Shown one piece after another: positions 7,437 to 13,882 of a DNA stretch of 22,699 nucleotides. The DNA is taken from positions 1-22,699 of the forward strand of contig CAJMOS010000040.1 in the NCBI GenBank assembly GCA_905215015.1. Reading direction: 5' to 3'. The notes under the pieces are model-generated. The model worked only from the letters and a program-made list of their open reading frames with translations. It searched no databases and had not been told where the DNA came from. This DNA comes from an uncultured bacterium (GTDB lineage: Bacteria; Spirochaetota; Spirochaetia; Sphaerochaetales; Sphaerochaetaceae). The translations under genes were made by a program, and so were the position numbers. Numbering within the stretch: the first letter of the stretch is position 1; every line of letters starts with the position of its first letter.

Positions 7437-8572
7437 GTGTTGAGTTTGACAATGCAATCCGTGCCCAGGTGATGAGCCTGCCCGAATTGATTAAAAGCCA
7501 ATATGCCGACCTCGAGCCGAAGGCCCGGGTCGTTCTTTCCACCCCACAGATCTTTGATACCCAGCATATCATCCTGACCGGGTGCGGAGATTCCTATGCC
7601 GCCTGCCTGGCGATGAAGTATGTCTTTGAGCATCTGACCAAGATTCGGACTGAGGTGGTCAAAACGGTGGAGTTCTCCCGCTTCACCGAGTCCAAGTTCC
7701 TTGGCGGCGCTCCTAACGATCCGCTTGTCATCGGTATCAGCAATTCCGGCAAAGTGGCCAGGATGGGAGAGGCGATGCAGCGGGTACACCAGTTCGGTGC
7801 TTCGGTCCTTGGCATTACCGGAAACCAGGATTCGCCTCTTGGGACGAACAGCGACCATATCCTGAAACTGGATATTCCCAAGTTTCCCAGTGCTCCAGGC
7901 ACCAGGAGCTATCTTGCCAGCGTCATGGCTCTCTATCTGCTTGCTATCCGTATCGGCGAAGTCAGGGGCCGATATACGATGGACACGGCCAAGAGCTATC
8001 GTAAGGATATCCTGAAAGCAGGCGAGGGACTTGAAGCCTTGCTGCCGCAGATGGACGAGACGATGTTGAAGACTGCCAAAGTCTGGAAGGATTTCCATCA
8101 TTTTGACTTCTGTGGTGCGGGATTCGACGAGGCCGCTGCCTTCTTCGGCATGGCAAAGGTCTTTGAGGCGACGGGAGATTATGCCACGGAGGTCAATGCC
8201 GAGGAATGGCTTCATCTGAACTTCTTCATGAAACATCCAGAGACGCTTGGGACGGTGATGGTGGCGACCGCCAACAATCCAGCGTTCAGCCGTGTCAGGG
8301 AGACGGCGAAGTATATGGCTCAGCTTGGCAGGCCTCTTGTGGTGGTCACTGATGGGGCTGAGGAGGATTTCGGTGCCAAAGCGACCTATGTGCAGGTTCC
8401 AAAGACCGACCACTGGTCGACCCAGCCACTGACGCAGTTTGTGCCGATTTGCCTGCTTTTCGGCTACATCATGGCGATGAACGGCGACAAGCCGGGTCGT
8501 GGTTGCACGGGCCCTTGGTCCTTCTCGGAGGGAGCGGCCTGTGTCCGGAACAGTGAAATCGTGGTGTTGTGA
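7433..8572 (+). CDS. Double-SIS domain sugar isomerase/deglycase-like enzyme
   Basis: This 379-residue cytoplasmic protein has two SIS phosphosugar-binding domains, as in the isomerase half of GlmS but without the glutaminase domain. The first domain (about 35-175) shows TGCGDSYAACLAMKYVF (49-65) and the phosphate-loop-like GISNSGKVARM (101-111). The second (about 195-350) contains FCGAGFDEAAAFFGMAKVFEATGDYATEVNAEEW in sections and a typical EEW..H segment before the C-terminus. Relatives include fructoselysine-6-phosphate deglycase (FrlB), AgaS and glucosamine-6-phosphate deaminase-like enzymes. These all rearrange or split amino- or N-substituted sugar phosphates, which fits an operon full of N-glycosidases. 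The start ATG overlaps the preceding stop; GAGGAG is 11 bases upstream. The next gene follows after 8 bases. The exact substrate is unknown. Confidence 0.88.
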   Translation: MSVEFDNAIRAQVMSLPELIKSQYADLEPKARVVLSTPQIFDTQHIILTGCGDSYAACLAMKYVFEHLTKIRTEVVKTVEFSRFTESKFLGGAPNDPLVIGISNSGKVARMGEAMQRVHQFGASVLGITGNQDSPLGTNSDHILKLDIPKFPSAPGTRSYLASVMALYLLAIRIGEVRGRYTMDTAKSYRKDILKAGEGLEALLPQMDETMLKTAKVWKDFHHFDFCGAGFDEAAAFFGMAKVFEATGDYATEVNAEEWLHLNFFMKHPETLGTVMVATANNPAFSRVRETAKYMAQLGRPLVVVTDGAEEDFGAKATYVQVPKTDHWSTQPLTQFVPICLLFGYIMAMNGDKPGRGCTGPWSFSEGAACVRNSEIVVL

Positions 8573-8580
8573 GGTGAGCC

Positions 8581-8985
8581 ATGCTGAAGAAATACAAAAT
8601 CCAAACCAAATTCAATGATGTGTACGATATCACGCCGATGGTTCGTGAGGTGGTGGCCGAGAGTGGCGTTCAGGAAGGTACCTGTATCGTCTTCAATCCC
8701 CACACCACGGCGGCCTTGGCTGTCACTTCGTTCTGGGATCCTGCTGGGTTCGAGGACCTCAGGGATGAAATCTGCCGCCTGATTCCCACCAGGGTCGACT
8801 TCAAGCACCAGCATGACACTCCGCAAGATGCCGCAGGCCATGTGAAAAGCGCTCTTACCGGAATCAGCATGACATTCATTGTCACCGAGGGAAAGCTGTA
8901 TCTAGGAGGAAGCCAAGGCATCTATTTCCTGGAGTTTGATGGTCCCCGCAACCGGCAGTTTGCCGTAAAGGTTGTCAGTGATTGA
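8581..8985 (+). CDS. YjbQ/UPF0047 family protein, divergent
   Basis: This 134-residue protein is full length for the YjbQ (UPF0047) family of small trimeric beta-barrel proteins. Some members rescue thiamine-phosphate synthase mutants, but their normal role is unclear. Conserved landmarks are HTTAALAVT at 41-49, the second histidine in AAGHVKSALTG (H87), and the C-terminal block GGSQGIYFLEFDGPR (109-123). Against my memory of E. coli YjbQ it departs at two usual positions: the NEN that follows the HTSAS-type motif is SFW here, and the GTWQG block has Ser in place of Trp. This may mark a subfamily with a different ligand. The gene sits in the middle of the operon, with 8-base gaps on both sides and AGGTGA before ATG 8581. 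Its presence suggests a specialised step on an unusual sugar or nucleoside intermediate. Confidence 0.85.
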   Translation: MLKKYKIQTKFNDVYDITPMVREVVAESGVQEGTCIVFNPHTTAALAVTSFWDPAGFEDLRDEICRLIPTRVDFKHQHDTPQDAAGHVKSALTGISMTFIVTEGKLYLGGSQGIYFLEFDGPRNRQFAVKVVSD

Positions 8986-8993
8986 GGTGCCGC

Positions 8994-9941
8994 ATGGAAA
9001 AGATCATTCTTGACTGCGATCCTGGTATGGATGATTCCATGGCTATCATCCTGGCTGTCAAATCCAGCCAGCTCGATGTGCTGGCTGTGACGACGGTCAA
9101 CGGCAATTACCCTGCCGAGATAACGGCGAAAAATGCCCGGAAAGTATTGGAGCTGCTCGGAAGAACCGATATTCCGGTGGCGCGTGGCATGGAGTCTCCA
9201 ATGGTGCGTGAAAAGCCCAAGGACCCGTTTACCCATGGCAAGGACGGCCAGGCCGAGGCGAATCTTCCTGAACCGGAAATGCCGCTGAGTGACAAGCATG
9301 CGGTCAACTTGATTGTCGACACCATCAAAGCCCATCCCCATGAGGTGACTCTGGTGGTTACCGGCCCTATGAGCAATATTGGGATGGCGATGAAGCTGGA
9401 CCCCGGCATCATTCCCCTCGTCAAGCGCATTGTCGCCATCAGTGGAGCCTTCGGCTTCAACCAGTATTCGTTCCTCAACGCTACTGGCGATACACCGCAG
9501 AGCGAATGGAACGTCTATGTGGATCCCGAGGCGGCCAAAATCGTGTATGAGAGCGGCGTGCCGCTCGAGGCTGTCGGTCTTGATGTGGCGACCCACTTTG
9601 ATGTCGATTTCACCGAGGAGGACCTGGAGTCCTTTAGCGCATCGGGGAACAAGGAGGCCCGGTTCTTCGCCAACGCGATCAACTTCGTCCACAGGCGTGG
9701 GTTCCAGTCCTACTGTGCCTGCATTGACTGTATGGCGGTCGCTGCGGTCATCAATCCCGCTTTGATTGAGACCCGCAAGTATCATGTCGGTGTGGAGACC
9801 AAGGATGGACTTACCCTTGGCATGACGGTACGCGATGGCCGGCATCACTTTGTCTGGAAAAACCTTCCAGAGATTGATGTGGCGGTTGGTGCCGATTACC
9901 AGGGGTTCCTCAACCTGCTCAAAAAGGCGGTATTGGCATGA
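8994..9941 (+). CDS. Nucleoside hydrolase-like protein (IUNH family)
   Basis: This 315-residue enzyme belongs to the inosine-uridine nucleoside hydrolase family, which cleaves the N-glycosidic bond of ribonucleosides to give base plus ribose. The calcium-binding signature DCDPGMDD is at 7-14. NGNY at 36-39, VVTGPMSNIG (121-130), and EWNVYVDPEAAKIV (171-184) match conserved family blocks. Near the C-terminus, where many members have HDP, this protein has IDC (244-246): the metal-binding aspartate D245 is kept but the proton-donating histidine is not. It is therefore not a typical group I hydrolase and may use a different leaving-group strategy or substrate. ATG 8994 is 8 bases after the YjbQ stop with GAGGTG in between; the stop overlaps the next start as ATGA. 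It is the second of three different glycosidase folds in this operon. Confidence 0.9.
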   Translation: MEKIILDCDPGMDDSMAIILAVKSSQLDVLAVTTVNGNYPAEITAKNARKVLELLGRTDIPVARGMESPMVREKPKDPFTHGKDGQAEANLPEPEMPLSDKHAVNLIVDTIKAHPHEVTLVVTGPMSNIGMAMKLDPGIIPLVKRIVAISGAFGFNQYSFLNATGDTPQSEWNVYVDPEAAKIVYESGVPLEAVGLDVATHFDVDFTEEDLESFSASGNKEARFFANAINFVHRRGFQSYCACIDCMAVAAVINPALIETRKYHVGVETKDGLTLGMTVRDGRHHFVWKNLPEIDVAVGADYQGFLNLLKKAVLA

Positions 9942-10999
9942 AAAATCCTTACCGGCATGAAGGTCTCTATATCGCAGGCCCCGAGTGTTTCTATCCTGAG
10001 GGGTACACCCTCTGGTGGGCCCAGCGGAAGCTTGCCGAATATCGGGGCATCCCGGTCGTGCTGCCTACCAGCACGGACCTTAGGCTTAACCACGGGGACA
10101 AGCGGGAAAACGCCAAAGAAATCTTCGATGATCTGATTGTCCAGGTCTCCCGTACTACGGCCATCATTGCCGATCTGGATACTTTCCGGGGCAACGAGCC
10201 CGATGGCGGGACGATTTTCGAGCTGGGATGGATGTACGCAAAAGGTTGCAGGCTTTACGGCTACAGCCGTGATTGTCGTTCGATTGCGGTAAAGCAGGCC
10301 GGCACTTCCTGGAAACGGGGGATTCTTCGTGATTCCCAGGGTGCCGTCATCCCGTATCCTGGTTTGCCGTTCTGCCCGAGCGTCATGGCATCGACAAAGC
10401 TGGTGGAAGGGGATTTCAGGAATGCATTGGATCTCTATCGCACCGATCTGGATGAAGCAAGGCGGGATGTCAGAAAAAAGGAAGCCGGCATTCCTTTCAT
10501 CAGGCATGGAGCAATGCCACGTCTCTACGTCGCCAGCCAGGACCGGAACCGGGATGATGCCGGGCAAAGATACCAGGCGATGCGGCAGGCGGCGGAAACG
10601 AAGGGGTATGAACTCGTCACGCCGAACGATGAAGTGCAAGGTCTGCCGAAACCGGCGACGGACGACGAGCTGACGCTCGCATCCTGGGATTTCCGCCGGA
10701 GGATGGCGCTTCTCAAATCGTCCGACGTCATCATCGCCGAGCTCAACAACCATGCCGGTGGCTGGGAACCAGACAACGATATCTCCTTTGAGTGTGGTGC
10801 CGCGTACGGATGGGGCAAGCGGTGCTATGCCTATGCCTCTGATGCAAGAAACATGCGTGACCGTATTCCCAATGCTGACGGTCTCGATTGGAGTGGTTTC
10901 ATTGTCGAGGACTTCGACCTGCCGGTAAATCTGATGTTCGGGGTCTCTTTCCGGATTGTCCAAGGAGATTTCTTTTCCGCCTTTGCTTCTTTGGATTGA
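9938..10999 (+). CDS. Tandem nucleoside 2-deoxyribosyltransferase-like protein
   Basis: This 353-residue protein is built from two copies of the nucleoside 2-deoxyribosyltransferase-like fold, each about 160-170 residues. The first starts LYIAGPECFYP (10-20) and has DLDTFRGNEPDGGTIFELG (79-97), the classic motif whose glutamate (E95) is the nucleophile. The second starts LYVASQDRN (196-204) and has ELNNHAGGWEPDNDISFECG split over 268-287, with the equivalent glutamate E285 exactly 190 residues later. Family members transfer deoxyribose between bases or hydrolyse nucleosides and nucleoside monophosphates (DNPH1/Rcl, MilB). Single-domain proteins of about 150-170 residues are usual, so the fusion is unusual. 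The second copy lacks the canonical DxFRG phrase, suggesting specialisation. ATG 9938 overlaps the preceding stop. It is the last gene of the operon. Activity and substrate are unknown. Confidence 0.85.
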   Translation: MKNPYRHEGLYIAGPECFYPEGYTLWWAQRKLAEYRGIPVVLPTSTDLRLNHGDKRENAKEIFDDLIVQVSRTTAIIADLDTFRGNEPDGGTIFELGWMYAKGCRLYGYSRDCRSIAVKQAGTSWKRGILRDSQGAVIPYPGLPFCPSVMASTKLVEGDFRNALDLYRTDLDEARRDVRKKEAGIPFIRHGAMPRLYVASQDRNRDDAGQRYQAMRQAAETKGYELVTPNDEVQGLPKPATDDELTLASWDFRRRMALLKSSDVIIAELNNHAGGWEPDNDISFECGAAYGWGKRCYAYASDARNMRDRIPNADGLDWSGFIVEDFDLPVNLMFGVSFRIVQGDFFSAFASLD

Positions 11000-11232
11000 T
11001 GAGTATTTATTATCCATTATATTATTCCTAATAAGGTATTAATAATTGGTTTTAATCAAGAGTTTAGACACCATTGGCCCTAGCTTCATCACGCAATTGC
11101 AATCATTGCCTGTTGCATGGTGTTACCGGGATGTACCCTCGAGTTGGTCTTTGATGGGAAGCAGTCATGACATGCCAGGATTCCCCAGCCTCCTTGATAC
11201 ATACAGAAATGATTTGAAATAGTATAAAATCG

Positions 11233-11261
11233 TTGACAATGTCACTGCCGCATCCTACCCT
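11233..11261 (+). promoter_or_regulatory. Possible promoter of the FCD-type gntR gene
   Basis: TTGACA (11233-11238) is a perfect -35 consensus; 17 bases later comes TACCCT (11256-11261), a weak -10. TAAAAT (11261-11266) is a better -10 sequence but 22 bases away. The region lies about 70-90 bases before the regulator's start codon. Confidence 0.35.
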
Positions 11262-11270
11262 AAAATCAGG

Positions 11271-11280
11271 TTGTATACAG
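11271..11280. promoter_or_regulatory. Candidate operator of the FCD-type GntR regulator
   Basis: TTGTATACAG is an almost perfect palindrome around GTATAC. It closely resembles the TTGTATACAA-like sites bound by many FadR/VanR-type GntR regulators. It lies just downstream of the candidate -10 and about 45 bases before the gene, a normal place for autorepression. Confidence 0.4.
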
Positions 11281-11325
11281 TAAGGGGGGCTCCGGAACAG
11301 AGCGTGTGCAAGAGGTGCAGGCGGG

Positions 11326-12033
11326 ATGGAACGAGAAGAGTTGATGCCGGATACCTTGGTGGGTGATGCGTATCGGAAGGTGCTGGATGGCATCTGGTCC
11401 TACCAATATGCGCCGGGTGCTTCTCTTTCTGATTTCACCCTTGCGAAGGAGCTCGGCATCAGCCGCACTCCTATCAGGGAAGCACTGTTCCTGTTGATTG
11501 ATGACGGGTTGGTGAAGAAGAAGGGTGCAGGCGGATTCGAGGTGACGGATGTCACCAAGGAAGAAATTGTGGACCTGTACGATGCAAGAAGCGAGCTTGA
11601 GGTCGCGATGCTGCATCTGACCTTTCGGAAGGGCGTTCCTGTCGGCCTGGTGGATACCCTGCGTTATCTGAACGGAAACCTTCTGTCCTGCCTGAAGCGA
11701 GGGGAGATACTTCCTGCCTTGGATTTCGATGCCAGGCTCCACCATACCTTGGCTTTGGCTTCGGGAAACAGGCGTTTGCTCGCCTATTTCGAACGGATTG
11801 GGAAACAGGTCAAACGCATCCAGCTCTTCTCCGTGGTCCATGGCCATCAGGAAACGATGGACGAGCACCGGAGGATCATCGATGCGCTTGAGCAGAACGA
11901 TTTCCGGTCTTGCGAGCGGGCGCTGAGGACCAACATCGACAATGCCAAACGGCAACATCTTTCAGTATTGGAAAACGGGTTGGGCGAAGACTGGTGGATG
12001 ATGGCCATCTCCATCCAGAACGCACGGCACTGA
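11326..12033 (+). CDS. GntR family transcriptional regulator (FadR/FCD type)
   Basis: This 235-residue regulator has an N-terminal winged helix (about 10-75) with LAKELGISRTPIREALFLLIDDGLV in sections, the signature of FadR-type GntR proteins. An all-helical FCD effector domain follows (about 85-220), with the usual metal or ligand histidines suggested by DFDARLHHTLALASGN and the later HQETMDEHRRIIDALEQNDF. Such regulators commonly sense sugar acids, organic acids or sugars. GAGGTG lies 8 bases before ATG 11326. The PfkB kinase gene starts 36 bases downstream on the same strand, so the two probably form a transcription unit. It differs in type from the GntR/UTRA regulator at 649-1419, so the two halves of the left region may answer to different effectors. 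Confidence 0.9.
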   Translation: MEREELMPDTLVGDAYRKVLDGIWSYQYAPGASLSDFTLAKELGISRTPIREALFLLIDDGLVKKKGAGGFEVTDVTKEEIVDLYDARSELEVAMLHLTFRKGVPVGLVDTLRYLNGNLLSCLKRGEILPALDFDARLHHTLALASGNRRLLAYFERIGKQVKRIQLFSVVHGHQETMDEHRRIIDALEQNDFRSCERALRTNIDNAKRQHLSVLENGLGEDWWMMAISIQNARH

Positions 12034-12069
12034 ACAAGCCATTCTTCTCTCGAGAAAGGGGGGGTAAGC

Positions 12070-13233
12070 ATGAAAAAGGTAGTGGTCGCAGGGTCGATTG
12101 TGCTGGACATCGAGCCGATTCCTGTTTCTGGCGGGGATTTCTCCTTCCTGCCGGGACGGAAGACGGGAGTCTCCTCCATTGCATTCAACCTCGGTGGGGT
12201 CGTGGGCAATACCGGTGTGGCGCTTGCCAGGCTCGGCATGCCGACCTTCCTGCTGGGCAAGGTGGGTGAAGACGTCGGGGGACGACTCGTAAGTGAATTG
12301 CTCGGCAGGCTGAATGTCCCGCATAAACTGGAAAAGGCCTCCACGCTTCCGACGTCCACCTCGATCGTCCTTCCCGGACCGAACGGGGAGCGAATGATCC
12401 TGCAAAGCAAAGGAGCCGGGCAATCCTTCATTCCAGAGGACATATCTCCCCAACTGCTTTCTGGCGCCTCTCTGCTTCATTTTGGCAATCCGCAATCGAT
12501 GAGGACGTTATGGAACGAGCGGGGAAAAGGTTTGGTGAGCCTGTTGCACAACGTGCGGGAATGCGACGTCGCGACCAGCCTTGGCATCTCCATGCCGGAT
12601 ATTGATGGCGAGGCAGGCAAACAGAACTGGAAGTCGATCCTTTCCCGGAGCCTGCCGTTGGTCGACCTGTTCCTGCCCGGTGTTGAGGAATTGCTTTTCA
12701 TGCTTGAGAGGCCGCTCTTTGAACGGTTGCGACAGGAAGCGAGTGTCATTGACGCCTTGGATCTTGCCCTGGTTCCCCTGCTGGCGGACACGCTTGTCGC
12801 CATGGGCGCTGGTGTGGTCTGCATCAAGATCGGCAAATACGGCCTCTATCTTCGGACTGCGGGGAAAGAGCGGGTAGCACGTATCCGCAACTTGTTCGAT
12901 ACCCCCAGCCTGGTCTCGGCATGGAGCGACCAGTCGCTCTGGATACCGCCTTGCCATGTGTCGCATATCGTCTCGACCAAAGGAGCGGGGGATACCGCCA
13001 CTGCCGGATTCCTTGCCGCTGTTTTGAGCGGACATGGACCGATGGAAGCGCTCGTGCTTGCATCGCAGACGACAGCCCGGTGTCTCATGGGAGTGGATGC
13101 CACGAGCAATATCCCCAGTCTGTCCGAGCTGGAAAAGGAGCAATCGGTACGCTTCGAGCATTTCGCCATCGCTTCCGGATGGCGGAAGCAAGGATTCGTC
13201 TACTTCCGTGAGACGGAAGAGGAGAAGGAATAG
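12070..13233 (+). CDS. PfkB family carbohydrate kinase, enlarged
   Basis: This 387-residue kinase is of the ribokinase/PfkB superfamily, which phosphorylates a sugar or nucleoside hydroxyl with ATP. The N-terminal strand and substrate loop are clear, with the sugar-binding GGVVGNTGVALARLG at 42-56. The ATP and anion-hole motif STKGAGDTATAGFLA is at 302-316, with the catalytic aspartate D308. Usual PfkB kinases have about 300-330 residues; the extra length lies mainly between about 205 and 300 (LLFMLERPLFERLRQ... and ARIRNLFDTPSLVSAW...), before the GAGD motif. The conserved Asp that often opens this motif (DTxGAGD) is Ser here. It lies next to an FCD-type regulator and downstream of the N-glycosidase operon; phosphorylation of released ribose or of a nucleoside is an attractive inference. 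E. coli YegV is a comparable kinase beside an ADP-ribosylglycohydrolase. Confidence 0.88.
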   Translation: MKKVVVAGSIVLDIEPIPVSGGDFSFLPGRKTGVSSIAFNLGGVVGNTGVALARLGMPTFLLGKVGEDVGGRLVSELLGRLNVPHKLEKASTLPTSTSIVLPGPNGERMILQSKGAGQSFIPEDISPQLLSGASLLHFGNPQSMRTLWNERGKGLVSLLHNVRECDVATSLGISMPDIDGEAGKQNWKSILSRSLPLVDLFLPGVEELLFMLERPLFERLRQEASVIDALDLALVPLLADTLVAMGAGVVCIKIGKYGLYLRTAGKERVARIRNLFDTPSLVSAWSDQSLWIPPCHVSHIVSTKGAGDTATAGFLAAVLSGHGPMEALVLASQTTARCLMGVDATSNIPSLSELEKEQSVRFEHFAIASGWRKQGFVYFRETEEEKE

Positions 13234-13264
13234 GGGCCGACCGTGATGGATGCGCTTGCCGTCG

Positions 13265-13301
13265 CGCCTCCCAGAAGCCATACTAAGGGAAACTGGGGGC
13301 G
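13265..13301 (+). other. Bulged stem-loop just before the GNAT gene
   Basis: CGCCTCCCAG (13265-13274) pairs with CTGGGGGCG (13293-13301) as a 9-bp stem with one bulged T and an 18-base loop. It ends 8 bases before ATG 13310 and contains the run of G that is the best ribosome-binding candidate. It could be a weak terminator after the kinase gene or could mask translation of the acetyltransferase. Confidence 0.35.
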
Positions 13302-13309
13302 TAAAGGCA

Positions 13310-13825
13310 ATGGCGGAAAATGTGGTGGTTCGCAGGGCAAGGGGGGATGACGCAGGAGCGGTCATCAATCATACCAAGATTGTGGGTGGCGAATCCGACA
13401 ACCTTTCTTTCGGCGGCGAGGGCATCCAGAAGACCGAGGAGGAGGAACGGGAACTGCTCGAGTCGCTTCTCGGTTCCTCTTCAGCCATCTTTCTCGTGGC
13501 GGTCATGGATGGCCGGATTGTCGGGACCTGCAACTTCAACGCCTTTGTCCAACGCAGACGCACCTCCCATCGTGGCGAGTTCGGCATCGCCGTCCAGAGG
13601 CGTGCCTGGGGAAAGGGCGTCGGAACCATGCTGATGGAAAAGATGCTGGACTTTGCAAGGAACACCGCCCATGTGGAGGTGGTCTCCTGCGAAGTGCGCA
13701 GCGACAACCTTCGTGCCATCGCCTTGTACCGGAAGTTCGGTTTCGAGAAGATCGGCACTTTCCCTAAGTTCTTCAAGATTGGCGGCACCTACGCCGATTG
13801 TGATTTGATGAATCTCTATGTGTGA
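13310..13825 (+). CDS. GNAT family N-acetyltransferase
   Basis: This 171-residue cytoplasmic protein has the GNAT fold and transfers acetyl from acetyl-CoA to an amine. The acetyl-CoA loop is QRRAWGKGVGTMLMEKML (96-113), fitting the Q/R-x-x-G-x-G/A motif. After it come EVRSDNLRAIALYRKFGFEKIGT (128-150) and the C-terminal YADCDLMNLYV, as in RimI-like and phosphinothricin-type members. I chose ATG 13310, where the similarity begins; an upstream in-frame ATG at 13250 would add about 20 unconserved residues and has no better ribosome site. The true ribosome site is unclear because the G-rich run lies in a stem-loop. The gene follows the kinase by 76 bases and is followed by a very strong hairpin. 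The acceptor is unknown; relation to the sugar genes is uncertain. Confidence 0.85.
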   Translation: MAENVVVRRARGDDAGAVINHTKIVGGESDNLSFGGEGIQKTEEEERELLESLLGSSSAIFLVAVMDGRIVGTCNFNAFVQRRRTSHRGEFGIAVQRRAWGKGVGTMLMEKMLDFARNTAHVEVVSCEVRSDNLRAIALYRKFGFEKIGTFPKFFKIGGTYADCDLMNLYV

Positions 13826-13826
13826 A

Positions 13827-13862
13827 TATGGTTGCGTGCCGGCCGACCGGCACGCAACCATA
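13827..13862 (+). terminator. Perfect 16-bp hairpin between the GNAT and peroxiredoxin genes
   Basis: TATGGTTGCGTGCCGG (13827-13842) and CCGGCACGCAACCATA (13847-13862) are perfectly complementary around the 4-base loop CCGA. It begins 1 base after the acetyltransferase stop and ends 4 bases before the AAGGAG site of the next gene. There is no T tract on either side, so it may act as a weak terminator, as an RNA-stabilising processing structure, or as a folded 5' leader of the peroxiredoxin message. Confidence 0.55.
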
Positions 13863-13882
13863 CAAGAAGGAGCGTTTCGGTT

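Larger units (their letters stand above)
11000..11325. other. 326-base gap between operons with AT-rich start and a nested stem-loop
   Basis: No credible gene is present. Bases 11000-11060 are markedly AT-rich. ACACCAT (11068-11074) can pair with ATGGTGT (11117-11123), and inside that arm pair GCAAT (11093-11097) can pair with ATTGC (11105-11109), giving a nested structure. No GC-rich hairpin with a T tract is seen, so the end of the ten-gene transcript is not obvious. The right-hand part holds the candidate promoter and operator of the next regulator. Confidence 0.4.
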
